From Halothiobacillus sp045689735 (GTDB lineage: Bacteria > Pseudomonadota > Gammaproteobacteria > Halothiobacillales > Halothiobacillaceae), in contig NZ_CP142685.1 in the NCBI RefSeq assembly GCF_045689735.1, forward strand, positions 1,922,001-1,986,000: a stretch of DNA of 64,000 nt, in the 5' to 3' direction. Every line of letters starts with the position of its first letter. The stretch's first letter is position 1. Below are positions 49,325 through 57,627 of this stretch, one piece after another. The position numbers and the translations under genes are program-made. Below the pieces are notes generated by a model. It worked only from the letters and a program-made list of their open reading frames with translations. It was not told where the DNA came from and did not search any database.

Positions 49325-50822
49325 ACAGCCGATCCAGAGCGCGATACCCCAGCGCCTCAGTGAGCGCGGCGGTATCGATGGCGGCCTTGCCGTCGAAATC
49401 GGCAATCGTGCGCGCCACCTTCAGAATGCGGTCATGCGCGCGCGCCGAGAGGCGCAGCTTATCCATCGCCTGATGCAGCAACGCGGCATCGCGGGGCGCC
49501 AGCGGCGCCACGGCGGCCAGTTCCGCCGGCAACAACGCGGCATTGGACTTAGCTTGGCGAGCCAGCATGACGGCGCGTGCCGCCGCCACCTGCGCACGCA
49601 CCTCCGACGACGAGGGCTCTGCTGCACCGCCAGGTTGCAAATCGGCGGCCGCCACGCGCGGCAGCTCCAATTGAATATCGATCCGGTCGAGCAGCGGGCC
49701 GGAAATTCGCGCCCGATACCGCTGGGCGGCCAGCGAGTGCACCTCCTCGCCCTGCGGCGACGGGTTCATCGCCGCCACCAGTTGAAACCGCGCCGGAAAT
49801 TCCACCTGCTGCGCCGCGCGGGAAATGGTGATCACGCCGTTTTCCAGCGGCTCGCGCAAGGCCTCGAGCACCCGCCGGTCGAATTCCGGGAGTTCATCGA
49901 GAAAGAGCACGCCGTGATGCGCGAGCGAAATCTCGCCGGGCCGCGGGGTCGAACCACCGCCGATCAGCGCCACCGCCGAGGCGGAGTGATGCGGATGCCG
50001 GAAGCGTCGGCGGCCGAAATCCGCTGCCGTAAAGCCCAGGCTCGACGCCGAGGCAATCCGTGCCGATTCCATCGCCTCCGCCTCGGTCATTGGCGGCAAA
50101 ATTCCCGGCAAACGCTGCGCCAACATACTCTTGCCCGCCCCCGGCGGGCCGATCAGCAGCAGGTTGTGCGCGCCCGCCGCCACCAATGCCAAGGCTCGTT
50201 TCGCGCGCGGCTGTCCACGCACATCCGCCAGATCGATCCCGGCTGCCGGATCGACGGCGGGCGGCGTTACCGCCGTGAGCCAAGGTAAGGCGCGCTGCCC
50301 CGCGACATGTGCGACCAATGCCCGCAAATGGGGCACCGCTGCAGCCTGCACGCCGCGCACCACGGTAGCCTCCTCGGCATTGGCGGGCGGCACAAACAAG
50401 GCTCGCCCCGCTGACTGCGCACCCAATGCCGCCGAGAGCGCGCCGCGCACGCCGCAAACGCCCCCATCGAGCGAGAGCTCGCCCACGCACTCCATTGCGG
50501 CCAACCGATGGGCCTGCTCGGCGGGATCGCCGGGAATCTGCCCGGTCACCAATAAAATGGCGAGCGCAATCGGCAAATCAAACCGCGCACCTTCTTTGGG
50601 CAAGTCCGCCGGTGCGAGATTGATGGTCAGGCGACGCGGCGGAAACTCAAACCCCGAGGACAAAATCGCCGCACGCACCCGATCGCGGCTTTCCCGCACC
50701 ACGGTTTCGGGCAAGCCCACCAAGGTGATGCTCGGCAAGCCGTTAGCCACATGCGCCTCGACCGTAATCAACGGGGCATCGATCCCCGCTTGCGCGCGGC
50801 TAAATACCTTGGCGATTGTCAT
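49311..50822 (-). CDS. comM: ComM/YifB-like Mg-chelatase-family AAA+ ATPase
   Basis: 503 residues. The N-terminal domain has GIDAPLITVEAHVANGLPSI and TINLAPADLPKEGARFDLP. Walker A is LLIGPPGAGKSMLAQRLPG, Walker B GVLFLDELPEF, and the C-terminal part includes SARAHDRILKVARTIADFDG. In naturally competent bacteria ComM is a branch-migration helicase for integrating incoming DNA; many others have it with no known role. The ATG at 50822 has AGGAG 8 bases before. ubiK lies upstream, as in many gammaproteobacteria. A comEA-like gene is also present in the window. Confidence 0.92.
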   Translation of the reverse strand: MTIAKVFSRAQAGIDAPLITVEAHVANGLPSITLVGLPETVVRESRDRVRAAILSSGFEFPPRRLTINLAPADLPKEGARFDLPIALAILLVTGQIPGDPAEQAHRLAAMECVGELSLDGGVCGVRGALSAALGAQSAGRALFVPPANAEEATVVRGVQAAAVPHLRALVAHVAGQRALPWLTAVTPPAVDPAAGIDLADVRGQPRAKRALALVAAGAHNLLLIGPPGAGKSMLAQRLPGILPPMTEAEAMESARIASASSLGFTAADFGRRRFRHPHHSASAVALIGGGSTPRPGEISLAHHGVLFLDELPEFDRRVLEALREPLENGVITISRAAQQVEFPARFQLVAAMNPSPQGEEVHSLAAQRYRARISGPLLDRIDIQLELPRVAAADLQPGGAAEPSSSEVRAQVAAARAVMLARQAKSNAALLPAELAAVAPLAPRDAALLHQAMDKLRLSARAHDRILKVARTIADFDGKAAIDTAALTEALGYRALDRLFSPS

Positions 50823-50867
50823 GACCACACTCCTTGTGGATCCGGTTCCGACCGAAGATCAAACAGG

Positions 50868-51143
50868 TCAGGAAGCCGCCGGAGTACCGGACGCGGCACC
50901 CGCCTGCGCCGCCTCCAATATCGCGACGCGCTGTTCCAGGGCTTCGAGTTTGGCTCGTGTGCGCGCCAGCACCTGGGTTTGAATGTCGAACTCATCCCGC
51001 GTGACCAGTTCCATCTTGCCGAACACATTCAGCACTGCCTGGCGAATCGTTTTGTCGATTTCGCCCTTGGTTTGCTTCAGCCCCTCGGGCAGCGCCTGCT
51101 CGATGCGCTGCGAGAGCTCTTCTAACGACTGAGCCAATGACAT
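50868..51143 (-). CDS. ubiK: UbiK-like ubiquinone biosynthesis accessory factor
   Basis: 91 residues. An amphipathic N-terminal helix is followed by QAVLNVFGKMELVTRDEFDI, typical of UbiK/YqiC (BMFP family), and a coiled coil ends at EAAQAG. UbiK assists the aerobic ubiquinone complex and forms trimers. The gene is 45 bp before comM on the same strand, the usual arrangement. Confidence 0.9.
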   Translation of the reverse strand: MSLAQSLEELSQRIEQALPEGLKQTKGEIDKTIRQAVLNVFGKMELVTRDEFDIQTQVLARTRAKLEALEQRVAILEAAQAGAASGTPAAS

Positions 51144-51222
51144 ATCCCATTCCTCCGTAAAACCATCACCCCTGTCGGCAGGATTCTTGAAGAAGCCTCG
51201 CGCGCTTGCAAGCCCGACGAAT

Positions 51223-51262
51223 GCACCAAAAAAGTGATTGCCTAGGGCGCCAGATGCACCAC
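51223..51262 (+). promoter_or_regulatory. NtrC-like enhancer sites
   Basis: 51223-51239 reads TGCAC, seven bases, then GTGAT. This matches the NtrC consensus TGCAC-N7-GTGCA in eight of ten fixed bases. A second TGCACCA at 51256-51262 is 33 bp (three helical turns) on, with a poor right half. Both are about 75-130 bp upstream of the sigma-54-like site. Confidence 0.5.
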
Positions 51263-51333
51263 AAGAAGGCTAGCGCACACAGCCAACTCACCCACCAAGA
51301 GTTATTACTCAATTATTACAATGAGTTATTAAG

Positions 51334-51350
51334 TTGGCACGGTTTCTGTA
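51334..51350 (+). promoter_or_regulatory. Sigma-54-like -24/-12 promoter of the ammonium operon
   Basis: TTGGCACGGTTTCTGTA matches the sigma-54 consensus TTGGCACGNNNNTTGCW with two mismatches, one being GC to GT at -12. It lies 50 bp before the first ATG of a glnK-amtB operon, where this control is expected. The rest of the gap (51144-51399) contains the NtrC-like sites and AT-rich GAGTTATTA repeats. Confidence 0.5.
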
Positions 51351-51399
51351 ATAGCACCCGTGCATCTTGTCATGCCCGAACTAAAAGAGGAACGACTCC

Positions 51400-52197
51400 A
51401 TGAAAATCTTGAAGAAAACCGTACTGAGCACCGCCATCGTCATGGGGCTGGGCGCATTTTCCGCCCCGGCCGTATTTGCCGACACTGCCACGCCAGCGGT
51501 CAGCATCACCGGCTCGGCAGCCATTGTGAGCGACTACCGCTTCCGTGGGATTTCGCAAAACTACAAACACCCCGCCCTGCAAACCGGTATCAACCTCGGT
51601 CTGCCCGCCGGGTTCTACGCCGGCTGGTGGGGCTCGATGGTCTCCACCAATATGTACAACAGCCCGAATAATGGCTGGGCGATGGAAAACGACTTCTTCG
51701 GCGGCTGGGTCTACAAGTTCACCGATGATCTCTCGCTCGATGTCGGCGGCCTGTATTACTACTACCCCGGCTCAGAAATTTCTGGCACCAGCACCAAGTA
51801 CAACACGTTTGAGCTGCATGCGGCCTTGATCTACAAGTGGCTGACCGCGAAATACAATGTCACCACCAACAATTTCTTCGGCGCCACAGACAGCAAAGGC
51901 TCCACCTATCTGCAAGCCGACGCCAACTATCCGCTGACCGACACCGTCACCCTGAATGGCCATGTGGGTCATCAATGGGTCAAGGGTACCGGCAACGATC
52001 AGTACAACTATACCGACTGGCTGCTCGGCGTGACCTATGCCTTCCCGGCGGGCTCCTTTGCCCCCGGCTGGTCGGTCGGTCTGGCGTATGTGGACACCAA
52101 TGCCAAGAAGAGCGCCTACACCTACACCGGCGCATCGGGCGGCAGCAAATATGTTGGCGGACCAGGTGCCGTACTTTCGCTCACCAAGAGCTTCTGA
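51400..52197 (+). CDS. TorF-like outer membrane protein (Gcw_chp/TIGR02001 type)
   Basis: 265 residues. The signal peptide MKILKKTVLSTAIVMGLGAF is cleaved near FADTA. VSITGSAAIVSDYRFRGISQ is the family's start, followed by alternating strands rich in Trp/Tyr/Gly (GFYAGWWGS, LDVGGLYYYYPG). The final residue is Phe, the usual end of outer-membrane beta barrels. The family has no firm function. The gene precedes glnK by 24 bp, so it is predicted to be in the ammonium operon and may form an outer-membrane route for ammonium or another nitrogen source. AGAGGA is 9 bases before the ATG. Confidence 0.8.
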   Translation: MKILKKTVLSTAIVMGLGAFSAPAVFADTATPAVSITGSAAIVSDYRFRGISQNYKHPALQTGINLGLPAGFYAGWWGSMVSTNMYNSPNNGWAMENDFFGGWVYKFTDDLSLDVGGLYYYYPGSEISGTSTKYNTFELHAALIYKWLTAKYNVTTNNFFGATDSKGSTYLQADANYPLTDTVTLNGHVGHQWVKGTGNDQYNYTDWLLGVTYAFPAGSFAPGWSVGLAYVDTNAKKSAYTYTGASGGSKYVGGPGAVLSLTKSF

Positions 52198-52221
52198 TGC
52201 GGACACACCAAGGGGAATGTC

Positions 52222-52560
52222 ATGAAACTGATTACGGCAATTATCAAGCCCTTCAAGCTCGACGATGTGCGTGAAGCACTGTCCACCGTCGGCGCCAAGG
52301 GCATCACCATGACTGAAGTCAAAGGCTTCGGTCGGCAAAAAGGCCACACCGAGCTGTATCGCGGCGCGGAATATGTGGTGGATTTTTTACCCAAGGTCAA
52401 ACTGGAACTGGTTGTCGATGACGCTGCAGTCGATGCGGTCATCGATGCCATCACCCGTGCAGCCAGCACGGGCAAAATCGGCGACGGCAAGATTTTTGTT
52501 GCGCCGGTCGAAGAAGCGATCCGCATCCGCACCGGTGAAACCGGTCCGGAAGCACTCTAA
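52222..52560 (+). CDS. glnK: Nitrogen regulatory protein P-II (GlnK)
   Basis: 112 residues, a standard PII length. MKLITAIIKPFKLDDVREAL starts it, the T-loop RQKGHTELYRGAEYVVDFLP contains Tyr-51 for uridylylation, and the B-loop is TGKIGDGKIFV. PII senses ATP/ADP and 2-oxoglutarate and blocks AmtB when nitrogen is ample. It is located immediately before amtB (11 bp), the classic pair. Confidence 0.97.
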   Translation: MKLITAIIKPFKLDDVREALSTVGAKGITMTEVKGFGRQKGHTELYRGAEYVVDFLPKVKLELVVDDAAVDAVIDAITRAASTGKIGDGKIFVAPVEEAIRIRTGETGPEAL

Positions 52561-52571
52561 GGAGCCAAGTC

Positions 52572-53879
52572 ATGATTTCGCGTACTCAAAAAACCTGGGC
52601 TAGCCTCGCTGGACTCGTCGGATTGCTGGCTTCAACCGCCGCATTCGCCGACGCCCCCCCGCCGCCGCCCGCGCTCAACTCCGGCGACACCGCCTGGATG
52701 CTCACCTCCACCGCCCTCGTGCTGTTGATGACCATTCCTGGCGTTGCCTTGTTCTACGGCGGGATGGTGCGCCGTAAAAACCTGCTCTCCGTCGCCGCGG
52801 CCACCTTCGCCGTCACCGCGCTGATCAGCGTCGTCTGGGCCATCGTGGGTTATTCGCTCGCCTTCAAGGGCACCGGCGCGTATGTCGGCGACCTGAGCGC
52901 CCTGTTCCTCAAAGGACTCGGCTTTACCAGCCAAACCGGCACCATTCCGGAATCGGTGTTCATGACCTTCCAGATGACCTTCGCCATCATCACGCCCGCG
53001 CTCATCATTGGCGCCGTGGTTGAACGGATGAAGTTTTCTGCCCTGCTGATTTTCATGGGACTATGGTCCGTACTGGTGTACTCACCCATCGCGCACATGG
53101 TGTGGGGCGGCGGTTGGCTGATGGGGGATGGCGTGCAAGACTTCGCCGGCGGCACCGTCGTACACATCAACGCCGGTGTGGCGGGTCTCGTCGCTGCGCT
53201 GATGCTCGGCAAACGCAAAGGCTATGGCACAGAGGCCATGCCGCCCGTCAACCTGGTGTACACCATGGCCGGCGCCTCCCTGCTGTGGGTGGGCTGGTTC
53301 GGCTTCAACGCCGGTTCTGCCGCAGCGGCCAACCAAGCAGCGGGCATGGCGATGGCCGTCACCCAAATTGCCACGGCGGTCGCCGCTCTGTCCTGGATGG
53401 TGATCGAATGGATCATGCGCGGCAAACCGACCCTGCTCGGCATGGCCTCCGGCGCGGTAGCTGGCTTGGTTGCCATCACCCCGGCCTCTGGCTTCGTCGG
53501 CCCGATTGGTGCCTTCGCCATCGGCGTGGCCGCCGGTGTGATTCCGTTCCTCGCCTCGGTGTACCTCAAACGCGCACTGGGTTATGACGACTCACTGGAT
53601 GCCTTCGGTGTGCATGCTGTCGGCGGTATCGTCGGCGCCCTCTTGACCGGTATCTTTTCGGCAGCGGCGTTCGGCGGGGTCGGTGTCTCTGCCAATGCGA
53701 ACGGCAGCATCCTGGCGCAGTTCCTGATTCAGGTAAAAGGCGTGGGTTTCACCATCATCTATGATGCCGTGGTCACCTTCATCATCCTGATGGTTCTGAA
53801 AATGACGATTGGCCTGCGTGTGACCGAAGAGCAAGAAGCCGAGGGCTTGGATATCAACCAACACGGCGAGCGCGTCTAA
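52572..53879 (+). CDS. amtB: Ammonium transporter AmtB
   Basis: 435-residue trimeric ammonium channel with signal peptide (ASLAGLVGLLASTAAFADA) and 11 transmembrane helices. The pore has the twin histidines in SPIAHMVWGGGW and DAFGVHAVGGIVGAL, and GVALFYGGMVRRKN. The C-terminal GlnK-docking tail ends LDINQHGERV. Co-transcribed with glnK and likely the outer-membrane protein; a good terminator follows. Confidence 0.97.
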   Translation: MISRTQKTWASLAGLVGLLASTAAFADAPPPPPALNSGDTAWMLTSTALVLLMTIPGVALFYGGMVRRKNLLSVAAATFAVTALISVVWAIVGYSLAFKGTGAYVGDLSALFLKGLGFTSQTGTIPESVFMTFQMTFAIITPALIIGAVVERMKFSALLIFMGLWSVLVYSPIAHMVWGGGWLMGDGVQDFAGGTVVHINAGVAGLVAALMLGKRKGYGTEAMPPVNLVYTMAGASLLWVGWFGFNAGSAAAANQAAGMAMAVTQIATAVAALSWMVIEWIMRGKPTLLGMASGAVAGLVAITPASGFVGPIGAFAIGVAAGVIPFLASVYLKRALGYDDSLDAFGVHAVGGIVGALLTGIFSAAAFGGVGVSANANGSILAQFLIQVKGVGFTIIYDAVVTFIILMVLKMTIGLRVTEEQEAEGLDINQHGERV

Positions 53880-53894
53880 CGCCGCCCCTCGAAG

Positions 53895-53943
53895 TTGCCC
53901 CACGGACGGGGCAAACGACCAACCCGCCTTGTGCGGGTTTTTT
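53895..53943 (+). terminator. Terminator of the ammonium operon
   Basis: 53921-53943: AACCCGC pairs with GCGGGTT across CTTGT, followed by TTTTTT. A first hairpin TTGCCCC/GGGGCAA at 53895-53914 precedes it. The rest of the 226-bp gap to degP (53944-54105) shows no clear feature. Confidence 0.9.
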
Positions 53944-54105
53944 CATGGGCGGGATTTTTGCCTGCACGGCAGCATCCCCCGCCTTTCGACTGAACTTATC
54001 GGGCGTCCATTCGTCTGAACACTCAGCAGCGGGCAGTCACACTGATCTAACGAATGACGACAATCGCCACCGTTGCCCCCTGTTCGATACCATTGCGAGG
54101 TTTTT

Positions 54106-55554
54106 ATGCGTACTTCAATTTTGGCACACTCCGTTCGCGCCGCCGTGAAAGCCCCTTCCCGTCTTCTGGCAGCCGCCCTGCTGGCCGCGCCGCTGGTCAT
54201 GCTCGCCCCCGCGCCTTCATTCGCCGATACCGTCATGCCGGACTATGTCCAGCTCGTCAAACAATCCAGCCCTTGGGTTGTAAATATCAGCACCATCTCC
54301 AAGCCGAAACAATCAGCCCAATTCGATAGCGGCAACGCACCTATTTTCCCACCGGGACCGGCCGGCGATATGTTCCGCCACTTCTTCCAGCAAATGCCCC
54401 AACAGGCGAACCGCGAGCCGATCCGCTCGCTCGGCTCAGGCTTTATCATCTCCGCCGATGGCTACATCCTGACCAACGCCCATGTGGTGGCCGATGCCGA
54501 TAAAATCACCGTGCGCCTGCCGGATCAGCAAGAATATGCCGCCAAAGTCATCGGCAAAGACAAACGCACCGACATCGCCCTGCTGAAAATCGATGCCAAG
54601 AACCTGCCCGTCGCCCCGATTGGCAATTCCGATCAAGTGCAGGTCGGCGAATGGGTACTGGCGATTGGTGAACCCTTCGGACTAGATCACTCCGCCACCC
54701 ACGGCATCGTTTCCGCGATTGGCCGCGACTTGCCCGATGAAAGCTATGTGCCTTTCATCCAGACCGATGCCCCGGTCAACCCCGGCAACTCCGGCGGCCC
54801 GTTGATCGACGCCAATGGCAAGGTCATCGGCATCAACTCGCAGATTTACACCAAATCCGGCGGCTACATGGGCATCTCGTTCGCCATCCCGATCAATGTC
54901 GCGATGAATGTGGTCGATCAACTCAAAACCACGGGTCATGTCACCCGTGGTTATCTGGGCGTCCTGATTCAGCCCGTCACCGACGAACTCGCCAAATCCT
55001 TCGGCCTGGACAACACCCGGGGCGCCCTGGTTTCCCAAGTGCAACCCAACACACCAGCCGCCAAAGCGGGGCTGAAATCCGGCGACATCATTACCAAATT
55101 CAACGGCAAAGAAGTCAAACGCTCCGGCGAGCTGCCGATCATGGTGGGCATGGCGCCCATTGGCAAACCCGCCACCCTGACCGTCCTGCGGGATGGCAAA
55201 GAGCATGAAATGACCGTCACCATCGAAAAACTCGACAAGCAAGCCATCGAAGCGAGCGAAGGCAGCCGCGCCGCCATCGAAAAAATGGGGCTCAAAGTCT
55301 CCCCACTCAGCCCCGATGACCTGCAACAGCTCGGAATCAAATACGGCGTCAAAGTCGATGGCGTGAAAAGCGACTCCCCGTTTGCCTCCGTGCTCACCGC
55401 CGGCGACATCCTGCTGGAAGTCAACCGGCAATCCATGCAGACCGTCGATGACCTGAAAAAGGCACTCGACAGCGCGCCGAAAGACCGGCCTATCGCCATC
55501 CGCCTGCTGCGCGACGGCCAGCCGCTGTTTCTCGCGATTCAACTGAACGATTGA
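54106..55554 (+). CDS. DegP/MucD-type periplasmic serine protease
   Basis: 482 residues. The signal peptide ends near PAPSFADT. The trypsin-like domain has the triad in LTNAHVVADA (His), DIALLKID (Asp) and NPGNSGGPLID (Ser). Two PDZ domains follow (from about residue 270 and 385), with GYLGVLIQP and DSPFASVLTAGDILLEVN. Quality-control protease and chaperone for the envelope. It fits MucD more than DegS (two PDZ, no anchor). Start ATG 54106 has GAGG 5 bases before; an 11-residue extension upstream is not favoured. It is followed by a hairpin at 55566-55592. Confidence 0.93.
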   Translation: MRTSILAHSVRAAVKAPSRLLAAALLAAPLVMLAPAPSFADTVMPDYVQLVKQSSPWVVNISTISKPKQSAQFDSGNAPIFPPGPAGDMFRHFFQQMPQQANREPIRSLGSGFIISADGYILTNAHVVADADKITVRLPDQQEYAAKVIGKDKRTDIALLKIDAKNLPVAPIGNSDQVQVGEWVLAIGEPFGLDHSATHGIVSAIGRDLPDESYVPFIQTDAPVNPGNSGGPLIDANGKVIGINSQIYTKSGGYMGISFAIPINVAMNVVDQLKTTGHVTRGYLGVLIQPVTDELAKSFGLDNTRGALVSQVQPNTPAAKAGLKSGDIITKFNGKEVKRSGELPIMVGMAPIGKPATLTVLRDGKEHEMTVTIEKLDKQAIEASEGSRAAIEKMGLKVSPLSPDDLQQLGIKYGVKVDGVKSDSPFASVLTAGDILLEVNRQSMQTVDDLKKALDSAPKDRPIAIRLLRDGQPLFLAIQLND

Positions 55555-55565
55555 CCCCCGCCCGC

Positions 55566-55592
55566 GAGCCAATCAGCCCGTTTGATTGGCTC
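55566..55592 (+). other. Strong hairpin 3' of degP
   Basis: GAGCCAATCA pairs perfectly with TGATTGGCTC over a 7-base loop, 12 bp past the stop. No T run follows, so it is a stem-loop rather than a standard terminator; it may protect the mRNA 3' end. Confidence 0.55.
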
Positions 55593-55694
55593 AGCAAAAA
55601 ATTCAGGGGCAGCGGCGGAAAAAATTTCAATTGCTAGGCGAACTTTTTTGCAACCCAGCCCTCTGACTCATTGGCTCCTCAAGGATGAACCATT

Positions 55695-55721
55695 GCCCCG
55701 AATGATCCGGGGCTTTTTTTT
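55695..55721 (+). terminator. Rho-independent terminator downstream of degP
   Basis: GCCCCG/CGGGGC stem with AATGATC loop followed by eight T (55714-55721). It is 141 bp past degP. The rest of 55555-55794 has no gene; a 126-codon frame there is unsupported. Confidence 0.8.
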
Positions 55722-55794
55722 GCCCGCGCCCCAAGGGCATCCGCCCTGGCTCAGCGCCTCAATGACAATGGATCGAGCAATGGATCGCCGCCCC

Positions 55795-56754
55795 TCAAGG
55801 ATTCGGCTCGTCGGCGAAAAAATCCTGCGCCGCCACGACATCGCACCGGATTTGCGCGACCAAGGCATCCAGCGACTCGAATTTCTGTTCGGCACGCAGC
55901 CGCGCCAGAAACACCACCTGCACCGACTGGCCGTAAAGGGATTCGGCAAAGTCAAATAAATGCACTTCAAGTCGCGCCGTTTGGCCATCGACCGTCGGGC
56001 GGGTGCCGATATTCGCCACCCCCCGGAACTGTTGATGATCCGGCAACGACATGACCACCGCGAATACCCCTTGCAAGGGCGACAGACGGCGGTGCAAGGC
56101 GATGTTCGCCGTGGGAAACCCCAATTGCCGGCCGCGTTTATCCCCGTGGATCACCCGACCGCAGAGCGTCATGGCTCGCCCCAACAGATCCCGCGCAGCG
56201 ACCAGCTCCCCCGCCTGCAAATGCGCACGAATGCGGGTACTCGACACCCGCTCACCGCCAACCAGACAGGTGGGCGCCGCCGAGACCGTAAAACCGGCCT
56301 GTGCCCCAAGGTGCGCGAGCAAGGCAAAATCCCCCTGCCGCCGATGGCCAAAGCGGAAATCATCCCCAATCCAGATCGCGCGGGTTCGCAAACGCTGCAC
56401 CAAAAGGCGCGTCACGAATGCTTCTGCCGACAGCGCGGCCAGCGCCGAATTGAACGGCAACACCCAAAGCACATCCACGCCACCGATCGCCTGAATGAAC
56501 GAGACCCGCTCCCGCAGGCGGGTGAGCCGCGCGACCGGCGCCGCAGGATGAAAAAACTCCCGCGGCAGAGGCTCGAACAGCATGACCACCAGCGGCAATG
56601 CCCTCTCGCGCGCCGCCTGCGCCGCCGCCCGGATGAGCGCCTGGTGGCCTAAATGCACCCCATCGAAATTGCCGAGTGTGACCACACAGCCCGCGGGGAA
56701 ATCCAGCCGCGCGGCCTGACCGTGAACGATACGAAACGGGTTTGATGCGGTCAT
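55795..56754 (-). CDS. ribF: Bifunctional riboflavin kinase / FAD synthetase RibF
   Basis: Makes FMN and then FAD. The 319 residues have an N-terminal nucleotidyltransferase domain with VTLGNFDGVHLGHQAL and IGDDFRFGHRRQGDF, and a C-terminal kinase domain with GDKRGRQLGFPTANI and GVANIGTRPTV. Both domains are complete. It is 76 bp after ssb on the minus strand with a terminator between, so it probably has its own promoter. Confidence 0.96.
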   Translation of the reverse strand: MTASNPFRIVHGQAARLDFPAGCVVTLGNFDGVHLGHQALIRAAAQAARERALPLVVMLFEPLPREFFHPAAPVARLTRLRERVSFIQAIGGVDVLWVLPFNSALAALSAEAFVTRLLVQRLRTRAIWIGDDFRFGHRRQGDFALLAHLGAQAGFTVSAAPTCLVGGERVSSTRIRAHLQAGELVAARDLLGRAMTLCGRVIHGDKRGRQLGFPTANIALHRRLSPLQGVFAVVMSLPDHQQFRGVANIGTRPTVDGQTARLEVHLFDFAESLYGQSVQVVFLARLRAEQKFESLDALVAQIRCDVVAAQDFFADEPNP

Positions 56755-56768
56755 AATTTAGAGGCAGA

Positions 56769-56791
56769 AAGGCCATGTAAAACATGGCCTT
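56769..56791 (-). terminator. Terminator of ssb
   Basis: AAGGCCATGT pairs with ACATGGCCTT over AAA. Minus-strand transcription from ssb ends in TTT CTGCC after the stem; on the plus strand TGTTTTTTATTT follows six bases on. It may work in both directions. Confidence 0.65.
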
Positions 56792-56830
56792 CGCTGTTTT
56801 TTATTTAACGCCTATAATAAAGTAGGTTCG

Positions 56831-57364
56831 CTAAAACGGAATATCATCATCGACAAAGTCATTCGGTGCTTTGCTGGGTGCAGGGCGCGCTGGGGGGGCA
56901 CCGTAACTGTCTCGCCCGCCGCCGGATGGAGCGCCTGGGCGCCCACCGCTTCGGGCAGGCGGGGCGCTGCTGTAGCCGTCGTCATAACCGCCAGCATCGG
57001 TGTTACCGCCGCCCGATCCGCCGCTCCGGCCACCGAGCATCTGCATTTCGCTGGCGACGATTTCCGTGGTGTATCGATCTTGCCCGTCCTGCCCCTGCCA
57101 TTTGCGGGTTTTCAGGGTGCCTTCGACATAGACCTGGCTGCCCTTTTTCAGATATTGCCCGGCGATTTCCGCCAACTTGTTGAAGAACACGATGCGGTGC
57201 CATTCGGTGGTTTCTTTTTGCTCGCCGGTGTCTTTATCGCGCCAGCTCTCGGATGTAGCGACGCGGATATTCGTGACCTGCCCGCCGCTCGGCATGTAGC
57301 GCACTTCGGGGTCTTGGCCTAAGTTGCCCAGGATGATGACTTTGTTGATTCCGCGACTGGCCAT
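56831..57364 (-). CDS. ssb: Single-stranded DNA-binding protein
   Basis: 177 residues, homotetramer. The OB fold (1-112) starts MASRGINKVIILGNLGQDPE, then ATSESWRDK, EWHRIVFFNKLAEIAGQYL and GSQVYVEGTLKTRKW. A Gly/Pro-rich linker follows, and the C-terminal DDDIPF tip recruits partner proteins. The true start is Met at 57364; upstream frame rejected. Divergent from uvrA across a 263-bp gap that contains a MITE-like element. Confidence 0.97.
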   Translation of the reverse strand: MASRGINKVIILGNLGQDPEVRYMPSGGQVTNIRVATSESWRDKDTGEQKETTEWHRIVFFNKLAEIAGQYLKKGSQVYVEGTLKTRKWQGQDGQDRYTTEIVASEMQMLGGRSGGSGGGNTDAGGYDDGYSSAPPARSGGRPGAPSGGGRDSYGAPPARPAPSKAPNDFVDDDIPF

Positions 57365-57437
57365 CCGTTTCTTTCCTCTTGCAATGAAGTCGCGCGGCGC
57401 CGGTTGTTTCGGCGCGACGCCAAAGTCCGTACTATAA

Positions 57438-57580
57438 CAGGCCGTTGAAAAATGTAGCGAGGATGGCCCGATGCAAGGCGCCCGGCGCACAGCGACCGAG
57501 ACCTATCCCATGGATAGGCAAGGGAGCGAGCACCGCGCAACGCCGCAGATGGCTCACCGCAGTCGTTTTTCAACCGCCTG
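57438..57580. mobile_element. 143-bp MITE-like element with inverted ends and ATAA duplication
   Basis: The ends are inverted repeats: CAGGCCGTTGAAAAA at 57438-57452 and its near-complement TTTTTCAACCGCCTG at 57566-57580, with one mismatch in 15. Similarity continues inward (GCGAGGATGGC versus GCGGTGAGCCATC). ATAA occurs directly outside both ends (57434-57437 and 57581-57584), as a target-site duplication. The centre has CCTATCC-CAT-GGATAGG. It carries no gene and lies in the ssb-uvrA promoter region. Confidence 0.75.
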
Positions 57581-57627
57581 ATAAAGCACTTGCCTGTTTC
57601 ATTCACTATAAGCTGTCCGGACTTCCC

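Noticed and set aside
51400..53879. Recent horizontal transfer of the ammonium unit
   Set aside because: Base composition and codon use resemble the surrounding genes and no mobile element flanks it.
55582..55959. 126-codon plus-strand frame after degP
   Set aside because: Crosses a terminator and enters the antisense of ribF.
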